Assembly: GCA_016212215.1 (NCBI GenBank)
Contig: JACRGV010000064.1
Span: 1 to 64,000, forward strand
Reading direction: 5' to 3'
Source of the DNA: Nitrospirota bacterium
Lineage (GTDB): Bacteria; Nitrospirota; 9FT-COMBO-42-15; HDB-SIOI813
Length of the DNA: 64,000 nt
In this document: positions 32,714-40,160 of the stretch, piece by piece
How positions within the stretch are numbered: the stretch's first letter is position 1
Layout: each line of letters starts with the position of its first letter
Translations under genes and position numbers: made by a program
Notes under the pieces: model-generated
Seen by the model: the letters and a program-made list of their open reading frames with translations, nothing else
Database searches by the model: none
Told to the model about the DNA's origin: nothing

Positions 32714-33937
32714 GTTATGCGTATAATCGGCCTTATGTCCGGCACATCACACGATGGCGTAGACGCCGCACTTGTGGAGATTTCTTATCCCCTCCCCTTC
32801 AAGGGAAAGGGTGCCAAGAGTATTCCCTCCCCCTTGAGGGGGGAGGGTCAGGGTGGGGGTGAGCAACGAGGTTTTTTTGATAACATAACTATTACCCTCC
32901 TCAAACATATTCACACTCCTTATCCAGTTTCTCTCAGAGCAGAAATCAGAGATTCATTCAACGGCAATACAGAGCTGATATGCCGATTGAATTTCAGATT
33001 GGGTGAGGTCTTTTCAGAGGCCGTATTATCATTACTCAAAAAAACCGGATTTAAACCGGAAGATATAAATGCTATTGCTTCTCACGGTCAGACGGTATAT
33101 CATATCCCGCCATCCGGCAGAAGGACAGGCTCAACACTGCAAATAGGTGAGGCGTCAGTAATTTCAGAACGAACCGGCATATTGACAATATCCGATTTCA
33201 GAACAGCAGATATGGCTGCAGGCGGGCAAGGGGCGCCGCTTGTGCCTATGGCAGATTATCTGCTATTTAAAACGGAGGGGAAGGTCAGGGCGGTATTAAA
33301 TATAGGCGGCATTGCTAATGTAACCATAATCAGGGAGCATATTGATGACACAGTTGCCTTTGATACAGGGCCGGGAAATTCTCTTATTGATGAGGCAATG
33401 AGGATATGGTCTAAAGGAAAGCTTACCCTTGATTTCAACGGCTCATTTGCGAGTTTAGGAAAACCAATCCACAGTTTGTTGATCGAACTGCTGTCTCATC
33501 CTTTTTTCAGTAAGAGGCCGCCGAAATCTACAGGAAGAGAAACATTTGGAACTGATTTGGCAGAGGAGATTTTTTATAGATACAGGAAGGCAGAGCCTCA
33601 GGATATTGTGTCAACACTCACGCACCTTACGGCAATAACTGTCTATCGTGCAATAAAAAAGTTTCATCCGGATGAGGTTATTTTAACCGGCGGCGGTGTA
33701 AAAAACAGATTGCTTATGAGTCGTATCAATGAAGGATTTAAAAAAGAGGGTATTGCGGTAAATCAAATTTCTTTATACGGCATACCCCCTCAGGCAAAAG
33801 AGGCCGTCAGTTTTGCAATCCTCGGTTACCGGACGCTAAACAAATTACATGGAAATGTCCCTTCAGCAACAGGGGCAAAACATAAGGCTATACTGGGGAA
33901 GATTACAATATCCCCTCCCCTTCAAGGGGAGGGATAG
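32714..33937 (+). CDS. anmK: Anhydro-N-acetylmuramic acid kinase with in-frame repeat insertion
   Basis: A 407-residue sugar kinase that converts 1,6-anhydroMurNAc to MurNAc-6-phosphate. It has IGLMSGTSHDGVDAALVEI, ASHGQTVYH, ISDFRTADMAAGGQGAPLVP, NIGGIANVT, DTGPGNSLID and LTGGGVKNRLLM. Two foreign segments come from family A repeats: about 27 residues at 25-51 (YPLPFKGKG, SPLRGEGQGGGEQ) and the last residues ISPPLQGEG, where a repeat supplies the stop. Without them it would be near the family's 370-380. ATG 32714 gives the family start MRIIGLMSGTS; ATGs at 32684 and 32696 inside murQ are also open. It lies 7 bp after murQ. Confidence 0.92.
   Translation, partial: VMRIIGLMSGTSHDGVDAALVEISYPLPFKGKGAKSIPSPLRGEGQGGGEQRGFFDNITITLLKHIHTPYPVSLRAEIRDSFNGNTELICRLNFRLGEVFSEAVLSLLKKTGFKPEDINAIASHGQTVYHIPPSGRRTGSTLQIGEASVISERTGILTISDFRTADMAAGGQGAPLVPMADYLLFKTEGKVRAVLNIGGIANVTIIREHIDDTVAFDTGPGNSLIDEAMRIWSKGKLTLDFNGSFASLGKPIHSLLIELLSHPFFSKRPPKSTGRETFGTDLAEEIFYRYRKAEPQDIVSTLTHLTAITVYRAIKKFHPDEVILTGGGVKNRLLMSRINEGFKKEGIAVNQISLYGIPPQAKEAVSFAILGYRTLNKLHGNVPSATGAKHKAILGKITISPPLQGEG
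32786..32865. repeat. Family A repeat inserted in anmK
   Basis: CCCCTCCCCTTCAAGGGAAAGG and CCCTCCCCCTTGAGGGGGGAGG with GTCAGGGTGGGGGTGAG stay in frame in the second strand region of AnmK, between LVEIS and GFFDNITITLLKHI. Confidence 0.88.
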
Positions 33938-33955
33938 GGTGGGGATGGGGTTTAT
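33911..33955. repeat. Family A repeat forming the anmK 3' end
   Basis: CCCCTCCCCTTCAAGGGGAGGG is followed by ATAGGGTGGGGATGGGG. The anmK stop codon TAG (33935-33937) lies inside the element. Confidence 0.8.
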
Positions 33956-33964
33956 TTTCGGATG

Positions 33965-34113
33965 AACTGTCATGAAACGGAGGTTTCACAAATGAGGATG
34001 AAAATCACCCCCCCAACCCCCCCCTTGTTAAGGGGGGGAAAGGTTCTCAATGGCCAACGGCAAGCCCCCCCTTTTTTCAAGGGGGGGCTTGGGGGGGTGA
34101 TTTTCGGATGAAC
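33965..34113. repeat. Large composite palindromic repeat (family A, long form), copy 2
   Basis: Nearly identical to 3437-3592 in sequence, order and orientation. It has outer arms GAAAATCACCCCCCC/GGGGGGGTGATTTTC, inner CCCTTGTTAAGGG and CCCTTTTTTCAAGGG hairpins, and flanks CATGAAA...GAGG and TTTTCGGATGAAC. It is about 8 bases shorter in the centre. Confidence 0.85.
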
Positions 34114-34145
34114 CCCCATGAACCGAGGGTTCACAAAGGGCCATG

Positions 34146-34230
34146 AAAATCAGCGGGACAAGAAAGTCCCGCCTATCCTCGTAGAAATGGATAGGCGGGG
34201 TTTTCTTACCCCGCCGGAAGGGATTTTAGG
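34146..34230. repeat. Family B composite repeat (GCGGGAC/CCTATCC/CGGGG hairpins)
   Basis: Three nested or adjacent hairpins: GCGGGACAAGAAAGTCCCGC, CCTATCC...GGATAGG and GGCGGGG...CCCCGCC. The reverse complement of the same composite is at 45871-45955. The element ends directly at the next start codon and provides its purine-rich ribosome site region (GGAAGGG). Confidence 0.8.
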
Positions 34231-35028
34231 ATGAAACATAATAAAGTCAAAAATCAAGGCCTGACACTTTTCTTAATCTTAATCTCAATTCTTTTCTCTT
34301 CTGTTTCCTTTGCCGACCCCGCGCCTTCAAACATACCTGGGATGGATGGTATGGTCATAGTAAAGGCGGGGTGCTTTGACATGGGTGATGTAATTGGGGA
34401 TGGAGACCCTGATGAAAAGCCGGTGCATAAGGTCTGTCTGGATGATTTTTATATTGGAAAGTACGAGGTGACCCAGAAACAGTGGAAGGCTGTCATGGGA
34501 AATTATCCGTCATCACATGCTTACTGTGAAGATTGTCCTGTAGAGAATGTTAGTTATTTAGATGTACAGGAGTTTATCCGCAAGTTAAATCGTATGACCG
34601 AAGGGAAGTACAGGCTGCCGACTGAGGCAGAGTGGGAGTATGCTGCAAGGAGCGCCGGAAAAAAGGAAGACTGGGCAGGACTGAATAATGAAAAGGGATT
34701 AGATGCTTACGCCTGGTTCAAAAATAATGCCGGAATTAAAACTCATCCGGTAGGGCAGAAAAAACCGAATGGGCTAGGTCTATATGATATTAGCGGGAAT
34801 GTTCAGGAATGGGTAAATGATTTTCATGAAAGCGAGTTTTATTCCACCCGCCCCAAAAAGACAGCGGAAAAAAATCCTGCCGGCCCTGAGTGGAGCCAGT
34901 ATCGTGTAGTACGCGGCGGCTCTATGCTGAATAGTTCATGGGGCATACGCAATGCAGTACGTTACAGATTCACTGCTGATGACAGAGGCAGGGAATTCGG
35001 GTTCAGGCTGGCAGTGTCACCTAAGTAA
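34231..35028 (+). CDS. Exported formylglycine-generating-enzyme-like (SUMF1) protein
   Basis: A 265-residue exported protein. The signal peptide (about 1-28) precedes the FGE/SUMF1 fold: IVKAGCFDMGD, KPVHKVCLDDFYIGKYEVTQKQW, DCPVENVSYLDVQEFIRKLN, YRLPTEAEWEYAAR, NGLGLYDISGNVQEWVND, VVRGGSML and FGFRLAVS. The catalytic Cys pair of true FGE is not evident, so it is more likely a C-type-lectin-like or structural relative. Its target is unknown. The start codon lies at the end of a family B repeat. Confidence 0.85.
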   Translation: MKHNKVKNQGLTLFLILISILFSSVSFADPAPSNIPGMDGMVIVKAGCFDMGDVIGDGDPDEKPVHKVCLDDFYIGKYEVTQKQWKAVMGNYPSSHAYCEDCPVENVSYLDVQEFIRKLNRMTEGKYRLPTEAEWEYAARSAGKKEDWAGLNNEKGLDAYAWFKNNAGIKTHPVGQKKPNGLGLYDISGNVQEWVNDFHESEFYSTRPKKTAEKNPAGPEWSQYRVVRGGSMLNSSWGIRNAVRYRFTADDRGREFGFRLAVSPK

Positions 35029-35082
35029 TTAACGAATAATTATCCCGTCAAGTATTACAATAAAAATCACTCTAAAAAGCTA

Positions 35083-35111
35083 TTGACAAATAAATTTGTA
35101 ACATGTTATTG
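35083..35111 (+). promoter_or_regulatory. Candidate sigma-70 promoter of the CBS gene
   Basis: TTGACA (35083-35088), an 18-base spacer with TG, then TATTGT (four of six), 45 bp before the CBS-protein ATG. Confidence 0.4.
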
Positions 35112-35155
35112 TGAAATTCCACACTCAAGTAATCATTTTCATGGAGGAATAACAG

Positions 35156-35551
35156 ATGATATCCGTAAAAAGGGTGATGGCACGGAACATTGTTACTGTA
35201 GACAAAACATCTACTGTGATGGAGGTTGCCGGCCTGATGACATCCAAAAACGTAGGGAGTATTCTTGTTATTGACAAGGAGAAGAATGAATATATCGGGA
35301 TAATTACTGAGCGGGATGTCGTCAGAAAGGTTGTAGCAAAGGGCGTGGATGCGAACAGCTATATGGTTAAAGGGGTGATGAGTTCTCCTCTTGTGACAAT
35401 AGAAAGCAGCAAAACAATTTTTGAGGCAGGAGATTTAATGGATCAGAAGAAGGTAAGGCACCTTGCAGTTACTGAAGGGGGCGACCTTGTAGGTGTTGTT
35501 TCTATTCGTGATCTGATAAATCCAACTCAATATGATGATGAATCTTGGTAG
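35156..35551 (+). CDS. Tandem CBS-domain protein
   Basis: A 131-residue cytoplasmic protein consisting only of two CBS motifs (VMARNIVTVDKTSTVMEVAG...GIITERDVV and VMSSPLVTIESSKTIFEAGD...GVVSIRDLI), a Bateman module that binds adenosyl ligands. The partner is unknown. ATG follows ATGGAGGAA. The stop codon overlaps the family C repeat by one base. Confidence 0.9.
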   Translation: MISVKRVMARNIVTVDKTSTVMEVAGLMTSKNVGSILVIDKEKNEYIGIITERDVVRKVVAKGVDANSYMVKGVMSSPLVTIESSKTIFEAGDLMDQKKVRHLAVTEGGDLVGVVSIRDLINPTQYDDESW

Positions 35552-35673
35552 TTGACGCTGAAAAACACCCAATTGCGGCGTCAGGACATCGGATTCGAGT
35601 TTCAACGTACCGGTAGTACGCCTCAACTCAAATCCTCGTCCTTTCTTGCACGTGGGTATTTTTGAGCGTCAGC
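35551..35673. repeat. Family C palindromic repeat, copy 1
   Basis: A 123-bp element with outer arms GTTGACGCTGAAAAA and TTTTTGAGCGTCAGC. It has inner segments GGCGTCAGGAC...GTCCT and CAACGTACCGGTAGTACG. A second copy, about 80% identical by eye, lies at 39934-40056, and a 20-bp piece at 45014-45033. Confidence 0.82.
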
Positions 35674-35717
35674 TATAGAGTTAATGAGGGTGAGGCGGGA
35701 AAGCAGAGTTTATTAAA

Positions 35718-37556
35718 ATGGTGTGGTCTTTAAAAGATAAATATCGTGTAGTAGTTCCGGATATTGATTACTTTGCAGGACAGGTAAAATGCAGAACCGC
35801 TTGTCCGGTTGGAACTGACTCAGGCGGTTATGTTCAGGCTATTGCAGCCGGTGATTATGAGCGGGCTTATGCATTAGCAAGAGGCCCGAATCCATTTGCG
35901 TCGGCGTGCGGACGTATATGCGGTCATCCATGTGAAGCGGCCTGTCGCAGGAGTAATATAGATGAAGCGGTTTCTATAAGGGCTTTAAAACGCTTCGTTA
36001 CAGAAAAATATGGCGTAGAGGCAATCACAGACCCTTCCGGTGTTATAAGATTCTCTAATGCATTAAGAATCGGTGGACACGGAACCCATGAGAAGGTTGC
36101 TATTATCGGTTCCGGCCCCGCAGGTTTAACCGCAGCTCACGACCTTGCACTGCTCGGGTATAAGGTAACTGTATATGAGTCTGAGCCTGAGGCAGGCGGT
36201 ATGATGGTTATAGGTATCCCGCAGTATCGTCTCTCCAGAAAACTTGTCAAATCAGAGATAGCTTCTATTGAGGCATTGGGTGTAGAGATAAAGTGTAATA
36301 CAGCTATCGGCAGGGACCTCTCGATAAAAGACCTCAAGAATATGGGGTATAAGGCCATCCTTATTGCAGTCGGTTTACAGTTAGGGAGGCCGTTGCCTAT
36401 TGAAGGTTCTAATCTTGATGGTGTCTTAATTGGCATGGACTTTATTAAGGCGGCAAATTACGGCAGACGGCCTAAGGTTGGGGACAGGGTTGTTGTTATC
36501 GGCGGTGGGAACGTTGCTTATGATGCCGCAAGGTCTGCTGTACGGCTCGGTGTAAAAGAGGTGCACATAGCATGTCTTGAGACAAGGAACATAATGCCCG
36601 CTGACCCTGTAGAGATTTTAGAAGGGGAAGAGGAAGGTATACGATTGCATGACGGGTTCGGCCCAAAGCGTATTCTTGGGAAAAACGGTAAGGTTACCGG
36701 CCTTGAGACTATCCGGTGTATAAAAGTATTTGATGAGACAGGCAGGTTTAATCCGCAGTTTGAACCTAATTCAGAAAAGGTAATAAATTGCGACACTGTA
36801 ATAGTTACTGTCGGTCAGGCGGCTGATCTAACCTTTATCACCCCTGAAGACGGGATTGAAATGGCAAGGCCTGGTGTGTTAAAGGTCAATCTTGATAATT
36901 ATAAGACAAATGTTCCCGGCATCTTTGCTACCGGTGATGTTGCGTATGGTCCTAAACTTTTGATTACCGCAGTAGCCGCGGGGCAAAAGACAGCAAAATC
37001 AATACATGAGTACCTGAGCGGCGAAGTGATAACAGTGAAAAGACGGGGTATCATGCACCCTGTTGCAGGCCCAAAGGAATACAGCATGTTCAGGGACTAT
37101 GATCTTTTGAACAGGAAAGAACCCCCTGCAACTGACCCTGAAGTAAGAAAAAGTGATGTGTCACTTGTTGAAATAGGTTATGAAGAAAAAAAGGCACTTG
37201 CACAGGCAAGGCGGTGTTACAAGTGTCATATCAATACTATATTTGATGGAGAATTGTGTATACTTTGCGGTGGTTGTGTGGATGTATGCCCGACGTCCTG
37301 CCTGAAGATGGTGCCGATAACCCACATTGAAGGAGATGAAGATTTACAAAAAGTGGTAGAGGCGAGGTATAAAATCTCCTGGGAAGATCTGATGAGGAGA
37401 GATGATTCTGCTGTGTCCGAGCTTGGTACTGCAATGATAAAGGATGAGGACCGTTGTATAAGGTGCGGTCATTGTGCAAAACGCTGCCCGACAGGGGCAG
37501 TGAGTATGGAATTTTTTGAGTATATAGAGGAAATAGAGGAGACCCCGGTAAAATGA
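35718..37556 (+). CDS. GltD-like FAD/NAD(P) oxidoreductase with C-terminal ferredoxin domain
   Basis: A 612-residue cytoplasmic protein. The N-terminal cysteine-rich helical domain (CRTACP, SACGRICGHPCEAAC) is typical of glutamate synthase small subunits and NfnB-like proteins. An FAD fold follows (VAIIGSGPAGLTAAHDLALLG), then an NAD(P) fold (VVVIGGGNVAYDAARSAVRLG) and GIFATGDVAYGP. The C-terminal domain has two [4Fe-4S] motifs (CILCGGCVDVCP and CIRCGHCAKRCP). It overlaps the Rieske gene by four bases. It may feed electrons from NAD(P)H into the quinone/bc system, or run the reverse reaction (inference). It is not a genuine glutamate synthase, as no gltB is adjacent. Confidence 0.88.
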   Translation: MVWSLKDKYRVVVPDIDYFAGQVKCRTACPVGTDSGGYVQAIAAGDYERAYALARGPNPFASACGRICGHPCEAACRRSNIDEAVSIRALKRFVTEKYGVEAITDPSGVIRFSNALRIGGHGTHEKVAIIGSGPAGLTAAHDLALLGYKVTVYESEPEAGGMMVIGIPQYRLSRKLVKSEIASIEALGVEIKCNTAIGRDLSIKDLKNMGYKAILIAVGLQLGRPLPIEGSNLDGVLIGMDFIKAANYGRRPKVGDRVVVIGGGNVAYDAARSAVRLGVKEVHIACLETRNIMPADPVEILEGEEEGIRLHDGFGPKRILGKNGKVTGLETIRCIKVFDETGRFNPQFEPNSEKVINCDTVIVTVGQAADLTFITPEDGIEMARPGVLKVNLDNYKTNVPGIFATGDVAYGPKLLITAVAAGQKTAKSIHEYLSGEVITVKRRGIMHPVAGPKEYSMFRDYDLLNRKEPPATDPEVRKSDVSLVEIGYEEKKALAQARRCYKCHINTIFDGELCILCGGCVDVCPTSCLKMVPITHIEGDEDLQKVVEARYKISWEDLMRRDDSAVSELGTAMIKDEDRCIRCGHCAKRCPTGAVSMEFFEYIEEIEETPVK

Positions 37557-38086
37557 GTAACAATGGTGATGAGAAGATAACACGAAGGGACTTTTTTTCC
37601 CTTGTGGGATGGGCTGGAATAGCCGCTACAATGGGAGGCTCAGCCTTTAGTTTCTATAAATATTATTTTCCAAATGTTCTCTATGAGTCTCAGAAGGTAT
37701 TTAAGATAGGAAAACCCTCTGAATATCCGCCTGGATTAAGCGAGAGGTGGAAGAAGGAAAGACAGATATGGGTAGTGCGTAATGAACGCGGCCTGTATGC
37801 AATGATTTCGATATGCAGACATCTCGGATGTACTCCTAACTGGTTCTCAGATAAAAAGGTGTTTCTGTGTCCGTGTCACGGAAGTATTTATGACCTTGCA
37901 GGGAATGTACTAGGAGGACCGGCGCCAAGATTGTTCTGGCGTGCGGCTGTAAAGATTGACCCGGTAGACGGTCAGATAATAGTTGACTTTAACCACAGGC
38001 AGGACCCGGACCCTGTTTCAACAGAAAACGGTTTGATGGTTGAAGAGGCATCACGTGAAGTGGAGCCGTTTTTCTTAAAAGGATAA
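37553..38086 (+). CDS. Rieske [2Fe-2S] protein of a cytochrome bc complex
   Basis: A 177-residue protein with a twin-arginine-like start (KITRRDFFSLVGWAGIAA) and one membrane helix (about 15-36). The Rieske domain has cluster box 1 CRHLGCTPNW and box 2 FLCPCHGSIYD. ATGA overlap with the upstream flavoprotein gene shows an operon. It accepts an electron from quinol at the periplasmic side. Confidence 0.94.
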   Translation: MSNNGDEKITRRDFFSLVGWAGIAATMGGSAFSFYKYYFPNVLYESQKVFKIGKPSEYPPGLSERWKKERQIWVVRNERGLYAMISICRHLGCTPNWFSDKKVFLCPCHGSIYDLAGNVLGGPAPRLFWRAAVKIDPVDGQIIVDFNHRQDPDPVSTENGLMVEEASREVEPFFLKG

Positions 38087-38128
38087 AAACAGGTAACAGG
38101 TTATAGGTTATAGGTAACAGGAGGGGGA

Positions 38129-38893
38129 ATGGATTTTAAAAAGATTTCAGATTGGATAACAAGCACACAATTTTATAAGGCTATCTTCCGCCACGGATAT
38201 GAAGATACACCCCGAAACAGGGCAATGACAACATTCAGCAATGTCATGTATCATCTCCACCCTGTGAAGACAAGAAAAGAGTCTATAAAACTAAGGTATA
38301 CATGGTGTATGGGTGGTACATCACTTCTCCTGTTTATTATGCTTGCATTTACAGGCGTTCTTCTTATGTTCTATTATGTGCCTGATGCAAGACGTGCCTA
38401 TAATGACATTAAGGATATTATGGCGGTTGTTTCATTCGGAAGTACATTCCGTAATATTCACCGTCTGGCTGCACATTTGATGGTTTTTACTGTATGGGTA
38501 CACATGACAAGGGTCTTTCTTACTGGGGCATATAAATCGCCAAGAGAGTTTAACTGGATAATAGGTGTTGTTTTGTTAATGCTGACTCTTGTGCTTAGCT
38601 GGACAGGATACCTTCTTCCGTGGGACCAGCTTGCACTGTGGGCTATTACAGTCGGTACCAAGATGGCTGCGGCTGCACCGTTCTTTGGTGTGGAAGGGCC
38701 GTTCGGCGCCCAGCTTGGTATGCGGCCGGATACAGATGTAAAGTTTATGCTTCTGGGCGGTACGGAGGTCGGACAGAACGCACTCCTTAGATTTTATGTA
38801 CTGCACTGTGTGGTACTTCCGGTTATGGTTGTATTATTCCTTGCAATCCATTTCTGGAGGGTCAGGAAGGATGGGTTCTCAGGACCATTATAA
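38129..38893 (+). CDS. Cytochrome b, N-terminal half (b6-like)
   Basis: A 254-residue membrane subunit with four helices. The two haem-ligand His pairs are in [22 protein letters not shown] and [22 protein letters not shown]. The central [19 protein letters not shown] is the usual Qo-side region. It is separate from the C-terminal half, as in b6f-type and many anaerobe bc complexes. Upstream ribosome site: ACAGGAGGGGG. A short TAACAGGTTATAGG repeat occupies the 42-bp gap to the Rieske gene. Confidence 0.94.
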   Translation: MDFKKISDWITSTQFYKAIFRHGYEDTPRNRAMTTFSNVMYHLHPVKTRKESIKLRYTWCMGGTSLLLFIMLAFTGVLLMFYYVPDARRAYNDIKDIMAVVSFGSTFRNIHRLAAHLMVFTVWVHMTRVFLTGAYKSPREFNWIIGVVLLMLTLVLSWTGYLLPWDQLALWAITVGTKMAAAAPFFGVEGPFGAQLGMRPDTDVKFMLLGGTEVGQNALLRFYVLHCVVLPVMVVLFLAIHFWRVRKDGFSGPL

Positions 38894-38895
38894 AG

Positions 38896-38950
38896 ATAGT
38901 AAGCAGTAAGCAGTGAACAGTGAACAGAAGTTAGAGGTAAGAAGGCAGAT
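38896..38950. repeat. Family D-like repeat inside the bc operon
   Basis: AGTAAGCAGTAAGCAGTGAAC followed by AGAAGTTAGAGGTAAGAAGG lies between the two cytochrome b halves. Confidence 0.65.
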
Positions 38951-38976
38951 GACAGTATAACAGGAAGGGAGTGGGG

Positions 38977-39801
38977 ATGGCAGAGAAATCGTATGAGGTG
39001 TTTCCTAAAAACCCTAAGAAGACTTATGGGTTGATGGAGCTTGTGAAAGGTTCAAGCCCCATTGTTAATAAAGAACCGGAAGATACAATATTTACATGGC
39101 CGAATCTTTTCTATGTTGAATTTATAGTTACCCTCTTTATTATTGCAGGCCTGCTCTTTTTGTCCTTATATGTAGGGGCGCCGCTTGAAGAAGAGGCTAG
39201 CGGAGATACTACCCCAAACCCGATGAAGGCACCGTGGTACTTCCTTGGCCTGCAGGAACTCCTTGTATTTTTTGACCCATGGATAGCAGGGGTTGCCCTT
39301 CCAGTCCTTATTGTTATCGGTTTAATGCTGATCCCGTTTCTTGATATAAATCAAAAGGGTAAAGGGTACTACACCTTTTCTGAACGTAAGTTTGCAGTCT
39401 CGGCATATTCTTTCGGTATGGCCCTGTGGTTAGTGCTGATTATAATTGGGGTCTGGTTCAGAGGGCTTGACTGGAACTGGTACTGGCCATGGGATGATGC
39501 GCATATTCATAAAGCGGTTGCATCAGGATTAAAGGATATGCCGGTCTTGTTTTCGAGGATTCTTGGGATAAGTGAGTTTGCAGGAAAGGGACTGGCTGAT
39601 CTGATTGTAATGATTTATTTTGGACTGGGGCTTATAATCCCTGTTTACCTTTTTAAAGAATTTTATAAAAAGCTCGGATTGTTCAGGTATGTTACTACCA
39701 TGGTGTTGTTCTGGGTCATGGTTGGTATCCCAATAAAGGTTGGGTTAAGGCTTATGTTTTCTATTAAATATGTAGTAATGACTCCGTGGTTTAAAATATA
39801 A
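38977..39801 (+). CDS. Cytochrome b, C-terminal half (subunit IV-like)
   Basis: A 274-residue membrane protein with the PEDT-x-x-WPNLFYVE region corresponding to the Qo-site PEWY/PDWY loop and TPNPMKAPWYFLGLQELLVFFDPW as in C-terminal cytochrome b domains. Four to six helices follow, including a longer C-terminal extension (FRYVTTMVLFWVMVGIP) than classical subunit IV. Start: ATG 38977 preceded by AGGAAGGGAG; a GTG six bases upstream is too close to that site. Confidence 0.9.
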   Translation: MAEKSYEVFPKNPKKTYGLMELVKGSSPIVNKEPEDTIFTWPNLFYVEFIVTLFIIAGLLFLSLYVGAPLEEEASGDTTPNPMKAPWYFLGLQELLVFFDPWIAGVALPVLIVIGLMLIPFLDINQKGKGYYTFSERKFAVSAYSFGMALWLVLIIIGVWFRGLDWNWYWPWDDAHIHKAVASGLKDMPVLFSRILGISEFAGKGLADLIVMIYFGLGLIIPVYLFKEFYKKLGLFRYVTTMVLFWVMVGIPIKVGLRLMFSIKYVVMTPWFKI

Positions 39802-39817
39802 AGGCGGGTAAAGAGAT

Positions 39818-39934
39818 ATGTTAGAGAAGTTTGGAATTGGGATCTTTTTTGCAGCAACAACAGCGCTTATTACTTTTGCTATTATAGGTCTCACTGTTTT
39901 TATGGAGAGGCTCTATAAGAAGAACAAATCATAG
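39818..39934 (+). CDS. 38-residue single-helix membrane peptide in the bc operon
   Basis: MLEKFGIGIFFAATTALITF continues as a membrane helix ending in ...VFMERLYKKNKS. It starts 16 bp after cytochrome b with AAGGCGGG upstream. Size, topology and place resemble the small Pet-type or CcoQ-like subunits of respiratory complexes. It is too short for most gene callers. The family C repeat begins within its last codon. Confidence 0.65.
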   Translation: MLEKFGIGIFFAATTALITFAIIGLTVFMERLYKKNKS

Positions 39935-40056
39935 TTGACGCTGAAAAACGCCCATCTGCGGCGTCAGGACTGCAGATTCGAGTCTCAACGTACAGGAAGT
40001 ACGCCTCGACTCAAATCTTTGTCCTTCCTTGCACCTGTGCATTTTTGAGCGTCAAC
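39934..40056. repeat. Family C palindromic repeat, copy 2
   Basis: Outer arms GTTGACGCTGAAAAA and TTTTTGAGCGTCAAC pair almost perfectly; the interior has GGCGTCAGGACTGCAG and CAACGTACAGGAAGTACG. Same orientation as copy 1 at 35551-35673, so the two copies bracket the flavoprotein-Rieske-cytochrome b block. Confidence 0.82.
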
Positions 40057-40085
40057 TTGGGAAAAGGCAAAGGAAAAATGACCTA

Positions 40086-40121
40086 CAAGATTCTCTCTCA
40101 CATATGTGAGAGAGAATCTTG
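40086..40121. promoter_or_regulatory. 36-bp perfect palindrome before the tetrahaem cytochrome gene
   Basis: CAAGATTCTCTCTCACAT followed by its exact complement, with no unpaired centre and 18-bp arms. It lies 40 bp upstream of the cytochrome ATG. No T-run follows, so it is not a standard terminator. It could be an operator, an mRNA processing/stability hairpin, or a separate mobile palindrome. Confidence 0.7.
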
Positions 40122-40160
40122 ATGAGGTGGTAACAATTATTTTTAAACAAGGGGAGCAGA

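Noticed and set aside
35718-37556. Glutamate synthase small subunit (gltD)
   Set aside because: The FAD/NAD domains match, but there is no large subunit, the C-terminal ferredoxin domain is extra, and the gene overlaps the Rieske gene.
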